A stretch of 10,107 bases of DNA from CAYSLA01 sp964431685. GTDB taxonomy: Bacteria > Armatimonadota > UBA5829. Shown here one piece after another: positions 6,138 to 10,107 of the stretch. Under the pieces are notes generated by a model. The model was not told the DNA's origin. It did no database searches and was given only the letters and a program-made list of their open reading frames with translations. The DNA is taken from contig CAYSLA010000124.1 in assembly GCA_964431685.1 (NCBI GenBank), forward strand, positions 1-10,107, read 5' to 3'. Within the stretch, counting starts at the first letter, position 1, and each line of letters opens with the position of its first letter. Both the position numbers and the translations under genes were made by a program.

Positions 6138-6184
6138 CACTGTCACCGCAACGGAGATTTCTTCCTCTGCTCGGAATGACAGTG
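6138..6184. repeat. 8-bp perfect inverted repeat before the nuclease gene
   Basis: CACTGTCA (6138-6145) and TGACAGTG (6177-6184) are perfect inverted arms 31 nt apart, in the 175-nt gap between the amidotransferase and nuclease genes. The arms differ from those of the promoter dyad at 2043-2061, so it is not simply a second copy of that operator. Regulatory or insertion-related; unclear. Confidence 0.35.
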
Positions 6185-6275
6185 CGTGGGGCAATCGTGC
6201 TCCTCGGGAATTTTTTCGGACCAGCGATCGAGAATGCGGATCAAACGACTAACGTGATTATTGGAGGAAACATCA

Positions 6276-7193
6276 ATGCCAGAGTTCATACGAGACTTGG
6301 ACGACGACCTTATCGAGAAGCTGCAACATGAACAACTGTTTCAAGAACACCTCTTGGGAGACATCAGAAGTGGAGAGGTGTTTCCCGCTATTAGGAACAA
6401 TAGAGTCGACTTTTACTATGGTGGTGGCAAGCTCTTCGCCTACACAACCGAAGGGTTTGTCACGCACATCAAGTATGCCGCAGTATTTGAGGGCGAGAAG
6501 AACTACGTGAAAGAAAGCGACCTACCGAACCTGAAGCATATCGACTGCTTCGCTAGCAGATATGACAGAATAAAAGAGAACTGCGCCCGCTATGCTGGTC
6601 GAGAAGCTCAAGGTGTCTCATCGACATTCGGCGCATTTGGCAGTTTTGTTCGTGGCGAAGACCCACGCATCATTCCACTCGACATCGAGATAAGCTTTTC
6701 GGCTGAGAAGGCCGATGCTGATGCAGAACCCTTCGAAGCCGACTCCTCCATACGGACGACGGATCGTATCGATATCCTTTTCTATGATACTGAGAAACGC
6801 GTCCTGCGGTTCTGCGAGGCAAAGCATTTCACCAATAGTGAGCTCTGGGCACCGGCAGGAAAGAACCCCAAGGTCGTAGGGCAGCTGGACAGATACAAGA
6901 AGCAGATACAAAAGCAGATACAGAAGAAGAATTGCCCATTATTTACGGTGTACGCGACCTACGTTAAGCTCTTGAACCAACTGCTTTGTACCTGCCTCCC
7001 CGCCCCGGAAATCGACGAGAGTATTCTCCTGTTTCTACTGATATTCGGGTTCGACGCCGCCAAACTGAACGGCAAACTCAAAACCCAGTTGCTCAAAGAC
7101 GGCAGCCTGAAGGATCACTACTATTATGCTATCGGTGATATCACGGGCATCAAGTTGGAGAATATGTGGAAATGCACCAAGAAGGGTAAGTAG
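6276..7193 (+). CDS. PD-(D/E)XK nuclease-superfamily protein, unknown target
   Basis: 305 aa. The core motif is D166 (RIDIL) followed, after a short strand-turn-strand, by E181-A-K183 (CEAKHF). Q203-L-D-R-Y207 follows in a helix, a QxxxY motif like that of RecB-type members. This is the layout of a metal-dependent nuclease active site. The N-terminal ~150 residues are not recognised. The ATG at 6276 is chosen for GGAGG (6263-6267) 8 nt upstream; a TTG at 6261 lies upstream of that site. Base composition differs sharply from the neighbours: hand counts of four 60-base lines give about 42-50 % GC, against about 65 % in lines of the next gene. A 175-nt gap with hairpins precedes it, while all neighbouring spacings are short. 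It looks acquired. DNA or RNA cleavage is possible; specificity unknown. Confidence 0.7.
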   Translation: MPEFIRDLDDDLIEKLQHEQLFQEHLLGDIRSGEVFPAIRNNRVDFYYGGGKLFAYTTEGFVTHIKYAAVFEGEKNYVKESDLPNLKHIDCFASRYDRIKENCARYAGREAQGVSSTFGAFGSFVRGEDPRIIPLDIEISFSAEKADADAEPFEADSSIRTTDRIDILFYDTEKRVLRFCEAKHFTNSELWAPAGKNPKVVGQLDRYKKQIQKQIQKKNCPLFTVYATYVKLLNQLLCTCLPAPEIDESILLFLLIFGFDAAKLNGKLKTQLLKDGSLKDHYYYAIGDITGIKLENMWKCTKKGK

Positions 7194-7242
7194 TCTGTGC
7201 TTTCATTGTGCTCATCTGAAACCGTGGTCTGGAGGATGTAAG

Positions 7243-8538
7243 ATGGAACTAATCGTTCACAGAGGCACAAAACAGATTGGCGGGTCGTGCGTGGAGGTGC
7301 GGTCCGGGAGTGATCGTATCCTCCTGGACCTTGGCCTCCCGCTGCCCTCTGGAGATGACGACCAGATAGAGGCGGGTCAGTCAGTTCGTGACCTGTTGGC
7401 CTCGGGCGTGCTGCCGCCCATCGACGGGGTGTACGATGGCAGCGCGCCGGATGCGCGCGGCATAATCATGTCGCACGTCCACCAGGATCATATTGGGCTT
7501 GCCGAATATGTCCATCCTGACATTCCAGTGTATGCCACCGAGGGTACGTGGGCGCTGTATGACGCTATGCGGCCGTTCGTGCCGCAGTCCGGCAACATCG
7601 CGACCCGCCGCACCCTGGTGAAGAAGGAACCTGTCGAGTTCGGGGAACTCGAGGTGACGGCATATCCAGTGGACCATTCCGTGCCCGATGCTGTTGCGTT
7701 GGTCGTGGAAGCAGATGGGAAGCGAATACTGTACTCCGGCGATCTGCGGGCCCACGGCCGGAAGGCCTACCTGTACGAGCAACTAATCAACGAGCTTGCT
7801 GGGACGATCGACCTTCTGCTGCTGGAGGGCACGACCGCCGGTCGCGCCGGGTATGAGCCTGTCACGGAGAAGTCCCTGGAAACCAAACTGGCCGATCTTC
7901 TTGAGCAACAGGAGCACCTCTCCCTCATCATCTGTTCGGCGCAGAACCTCGACCGCCTGGTGACCATCTACCGTGCCGTCAAACGGACGGGCAAGACCAT
8001 GGTGATCGACCCATATACCGCGTACACGCTCCACCAGCTGTCCTGCATATCCGACAGCCTGCCGCAGTGGCATTGGGATCAAGTCCGCGTCGTGCCCTGG
8101 GGCTACCAGTGTCAGCGCCTAAGGGATGAGGGGCAGTCCGGTTTTGTCAAAGCGATTGAGGCGGGGCGCAAGCTGACCGGATGGTGCGGGATGAAGAAGT
8201 TCAAGAGCGACATCGTGCTGCTGATGCGTTCGAACAGAAAAGTCGCCGACCTGGAATCGCATTTGGGGGAAGAGATACGAAATGTGCAGGTGATTTGGTC
8301 GACGTGGTCGGGATACTGGGAGGACGATGGGTATGTGCGCCCAATGTGCGAGAGACACGGGATTCAACCGATCAAACTGCACACCGGCGGTCACGCGTCG
8401 TGGAGTGATTTGCAGCGCTTCATCAAGGGAATCCGGCCGGGGACGGTAGTTCCCATCCACACTGAGCATGCTGAACACTTCGCCGAACAGCTTAGTAACG
8501 TACGGTTGCTCGATGACGGAGAGGTGCTGGCGATCTAG
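7243..8538 (+). CDS. Metallo-beta-lactamase-fold hydrolase with beta-CASP region (RNase J/CPSF-like)
   Basis: 431 aa. MBL metal motifs in order: D29 (LDLG), H78-V-H80-Q-D82-H83 (HxHxDH), H145 (PVDHSVPDA) and D167 (SGDLRAHGR). Residues ~190-360 form a beta-CASP-like insert with the SAQNLDR segment and a conserved MVIDPYTA strand. The C-terminal part returns to the MBL core with HTGGHAS (H380, H384) and VPIHTEH (H406). Proteins of this architecture are zinc-dependent nucleases acting on RNA or DNA ends; it is shorter than classical RNase J (~550 aa) and lacks that C-terminal domain. The start at 7243 has GGAGG (7231-7235) 7 nt upstream; upstream in-frame starts would overlap the nuclease gene. 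It lies 49 nt after that gene and 38 nt before the PPP phosphatase, so all three are probably co-transcribed. RNA-end processing is likely but not proven. Confidence 0.88.
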   Translation: MELIVHRGTKQIGGSCVEVRSGSDRILLDLGLPLPSGDDDQIEAGQSVRDLLASGVLPPIDGVYDGSAPDARGIIMSHVHQDHIGLAEYVHPDIPVYATEGTWALYDAMRPFVPQSGNIATRRTLVKKEPVEFGELEVTAYPVDHSVPDAVALVVEADGKRILYSGDLRAHGRKAYLYEQLINELAGTIDLLLLEGTTAGRAGYEPVTEKSLETKLADLLEQQEHLSLIICSAQNLDRLVTIYRAVKRTGKTMVIDPYTAYTLHQLSCISDSLPQWHWDQVRVVPWGYQCQRLRDEGQSGFVKAIEAGRKLTGWCGMKKFKSDIVLLMRSNRKVADLESHLGEEIRNVQVIWSTWSGYWEDDGYVRPMCERHGIQPIKLHTGGHASWSDLQRFIKGIRPGTVVPIHTEHAEHFAEQLSNVRLLDDGEVLAI

Positions 8539-8576
8539 TGTCGGCATCTTCCCAGGAAGAACAAAGGAGGAATTCG

Positions 8577-9239
8577 ATGGCGTTCTATGCGGTAGGCGAC
8601 ATTCACGGATATCTTGACAAGCTCAAATCCCTCATCGACATGCTGCCCCTAACGGCCGACGACAAGGTTATCTTCCTCGGCGACTACATCGACCGGGGGC
8701 CGGATTCGAAAGGTGTGATATCGTTTCTGCTCGAGATCAGAGAACAATACGACTGCGTGTTCCTTATCGGAAACCACGAGCATATGATGCTTGACTACAT
8801 GCAGGGGTGTCTGGTGTATGATCCGAAGATATGGATGTGGAACGGAGGCGATCGTTCTCTGCAGAGCTATGGGATTGAGCACGCCGCGCCCGGCGAACTG
8901 GATATCCCTGGCGATCACCTTGGTTTTCTCAAGAGCCTCGCGTACTATCATCAGGAGCCGGGGTTTGTCTTCGTTCACGCCGGTCTGCAACCCAACCTGC
9001 CGCTGGAGCAGAATCGTTGGACGGAACTGCTGTGGATCAGGAGCGCATTCTACCAGTCCGGCTGGAACTGGCCGGAGGGAGTGGTGGTGTTCGGCCATAC
9101 GCCATTCACGGAACCGCTGGTCGAGACCAACAAAATCGGTATTGACACCGGGTGTGGGTGGCGCGGTTCTCTGACCGCAGTGCGTCTGCCGGAGATCGAG
9201 TTCTATAGAGCCGGCAAAGGTACGAACAGCAAGGCTTGA
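8577..9239 (+). CDS. PPP-family metallophosphatase (bacterial serine/threonine phosphatase-like)
   Basis: 220 aa, calcineurin-like two-metal phosphoesterase of the PPP type. All signature motifs are present and in order: GDIHG (7-11), GDYIDRGPDS (35-44), GNHE (65-68), HAG (134-136) and GHTP (173-176). The length fits the compact bacterial enzymes related to lambda phosphatase and PrpA/PrpB. The family includes protein phosphatases, ApaH-type dinucleoside tetraphosphatases and RNA 2',3'-phosphatases, so the substrate is open. It is the second phosphatase in the operon, with a fold unrelated to the Cys-based one in the ARPP-1 fusion. The ATG at 8577 is chosen because AAAGGAGG ends 6 nt upstream; a GTG at 8538 would place that ribosome binding site inside the protein. 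It is the last complete gene of the run; no clear terminator follows. Confidence 0.92.
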   Translation: MAFYAVGDIHGYLDKLKSLIDMLPLTADDKVIFLGDYIDRGPDSKGVISFLLEIREQYDCVFLIGNHEHMMLDYMQGCLVYDPKIWMWNGGDRSLQSYGIEHAAPGELDIPGDHLGFLKSLAYYHQEPGFVFVHAGLQPNLPLEQNRWTELLWIRSAFYQSGWNWPEGVVVFGHTPFTEPLVETNKIGIDTGCGWRGSLTAVRLPEIEFYRAGKGTNSKA

Positions 9240-9243
9240 GGTG

Positions 9244-9372
9244 ATGCCGCGCCGGTGCGAAGTCTTTGATTGTGCAGCTCAGATAGGAGGGCAATGCCAC
9301 CCGCATGCGTATGGCTTGCTCACTTCCTCACGCTTCCGACGCAATCGACCAACTTGCGGCAGGCGGAGCTAA
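9244..9372 (+). CDS. Possible Cys-rich microprotein or truncated last operon gene
   Basis: A 42-codon frame opens 4 nt after the phosphatase stop. Its first 25 residues contain three Cys and two His (C5, C10, C18-H19-P-H21), a spacing that could bind zinc. The last third runs antisense into the aldolase remnant and reads as low-complexity Ser/Arg, suggesting the original 3' end was lost. The ribosome binding site (GAGG, 9238-9241) is too close to the ATG to be convincing. A second frame starting at ATG 9294 behind AGGAGG (9285-9290) is also possible. Coding status is uncertain. Confidence 0.2.
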   Translation: MPRRCEVFDCAAQIGGQCHPHAYGLLTSSRFRRNRPTCGRRS

Positions 9373-9655
9373 GCATCCATTCGTCACCTCCAACGAGGAG
9401 CAATTTGAAACCTTCATCCAAAAAACGCTTGTAAGTGTCCGGATTGTACATGTCACCGCCGTAGATGCAGGTTCCCAGCGGCTTCTGTGCAGCCCTGGCC
9501 GCGCGGACCACCTCACGCTCGGCATCCTTGAACTTCGGATGATCGAACTGCATCGGGATGCCCAGTGAGATGGACAGATCCACCGGCCCAATCACAAAAG
9601 TGTCCACGCCCTCGGTTGCCAATATCTCATCGCAGTTGCGCACCGCCATAGGTTC
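9320..9655 (-). pseudogene. C-terminal fragment of an HpcH/HpaI-family aldolase
   Basis: The minus-strand frame is natural from about 9655 down to a TGA at 9320-9322. It reads through ILATEGVDTFVIGPVDLSI, the family's C-terminal metal/substrate strand with the conserved GPxDLS aspartate, and closes with GFKLLLVGGDEWMLSSACRK. About 110 aa remain of a family of about 250-260 aa. The N-terminal half, with the catalytic His, the Arg and the metal-binding Glu, is missing. Upstream of ~9655 the same frame becomes an Arg-rich shadow of another frame, so the fragment is joined there to unrelated DNA. It cannot be an active class II aldolase. The natural 3' end is kept, and it converges on the operon. 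Confidence 0.75.
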
Positions 9656-9804
9656 TTGCGGAATCCGGCGCCGCCGCCGACCGAGATATAGACGCCGTCG
9701 GCGAAATCGTCGGTGCTGGAGCTGAAATAGCCGGTGATGTCGCACGAGTCCATCACCTTGCCGTCCAGCGTCCACGAGCAGGTGTTGGCATCGTCCGAGA
9801 GCAT
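9656..9804 (-). pseudogene. Unrecognised coding fragment joined to the aldolase remnant
   Basis: From ATG 9804 (minus) a frame reads naturally for about 50 residues, including MDSCDITGYFSSSTDDFADG and VYISVGGGAGF, Ser/Asp/Gly-rich and like an extracellular beta-rich protein. It then runs into aldolase sequence in the wrong frame near 9655-9660. No ribosome binding site is seen before the ATG, and a stop (TAA) lies just upstream in frame, so it is probably an internal piece of a longer gene. Family not recognised. Confidence 0.4.
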
Positions 9805-9856
9805 GATGCCTTAGCGATGCCTCCGAATGACACCGGGGCTCCCTGTTCGGCCTTCA

Positions 9857-10107
9857 TCAATCGGATAGCGCAGGGCGGAAAGCACCGTGGCGTTCGCGGG
9901 TGGCGATCACACCATAGGACATCACCCCCGGCCCTTCCGGCTGCGTGGTCTCGGAATCGATGACGAAGCCCTCTTTACCCTGCGTCACGCTGTGAATCCA
10001 GTCGGCGCTCCAGTTGTTGATTGGGCCTGGAGCCCACACTTGTCGTCGCGCGGACCACCGCCAAACGTAGAAATGGATTTCCAAGTTACCAGTCAACCAG
10101 TACGCAA
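9857..10107 (-). pseudogene. 3' end of an unrecognised gene entering from the right edge
   Basis: A minus-strand frame is open from the right edge to TGA at 9857-9859, about 83 codons. It is Trp/Gly-rich (segments FYVWRWSARRQVWAPGP and INNWSADWIHSVTQG) and looks like part of a secreted or beta-rich protein. The next fragment (9656-9804) is in another frame with a similar composition, so the two may be pieces of one gene split by a frameshift. I do not recognise the family. The gene's beginning lies outside the window. Confidence 0.4.

Noticed and set aside
6004..6252. 82-codon plus-strand frame filling the amidotransferase-nuclease gap
   Set aside because: It starts inside the amidotransferase gene in another frame; the gap part has no recognisable motif or ribosome binding site.
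7126..7242. Upstream extension of the MBL gene by 39 codons
   Set aside because: It overlaps the nuclease gene; the ATG at 7243 has an ideal GGAGG 7 nt upstream and matches the start of the MBL fold.
8538..8576. GTG start for the PPP phosphatase, adding 13 residues
   Set aside because: The added residues are polar, precede the usual GDIHG spacing and would encode the AAAGGAGG ribosome binding site of the ATG at 8577.
1..10107. CRISPR array, tRNA, rRNA or integrase with attachment sites
   Set aside because: I saw no regularly spaced repeats, cloverleaf, rRNA-like sequence or recombinase gene anywhere in the window.

Overview
The window looks like bacterial chromosome of about 55-60 % GC with strong AGGAGG-type ribosome binding sites. 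No rRNA, tRNA or housekeeping marker allows a firm taxonomic call. The flanking genes (a non-heme URO-D-family protein, an HpcH/HpaI aldolase remnant, a possible sialidase-like N-terminus) are typical of environmental heterotrophs such as Armatimonadota, Planctomycetota or Lentisphaerota. That is a weak inference only.

Layout. Positions 1-1426 are on the minus strand: a complete URO-D-family gene, followed without a gap by a TTG-started gene whose frame breaks near position 240. Positions about 1480-1903 hold the 5' part of a DUF4372/IS4-type transposase, with its own hairpin over the Shine-Dalgarno. Positions 2043-9239 hold a one-direction run of seven genes: VWA-domain protein, ARPP-1 domain fused to a dual-specificity/tyrosine-type phosphatase, ADP-ribosylglycohydrolase (ARG/DraG), class II glutamine amidotransferase, low-GC PD-(D/E)XK nuclease-like protein, metallo-beta-lactamase/beta-CASP RNase-like protein, and PPP-family metallophosphatase. 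From about 9240 to the right edge there is gene debris on the minus strand: the C-terminal half of an aldolase joined to unrelated coding fragments.

How the genes may work together. ARPP-1, phosphatase and ARG belong to a set that earlier comparative genomics linked to NAD/ADP-ribose metabolism (ARPP-1 is named for its association with ARG and phosphatase/rhodanese proteins). Here they sit with an RNase-J/CPSF-like hydrolase, a second phosphatase of an unrelated fold, an amidotransferase and a MIDAS-type VWA adaptor. A reasonable inference is an ADP-ribose and/or RNA-end processing module for stress or genetic conflict. All recognisable enzymes are 'erasers' or hydrolases; no ADP-ribosyltransferase is visible. 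The first four genes appear to form one block (extended -10 promoter with a 19-bp dyad upstream, two 8-nt overlaps inside, an 11-bp GC-rich hairpin at the end). The nuclease gene is about 46 % GC by hand count of sample lines, against about 60-65 % in the gene after it, and it is bracketed by an imperfect direct repeat. It therefore looks like a later insertion into the operon. Debris on both sides suggests an accessory island.
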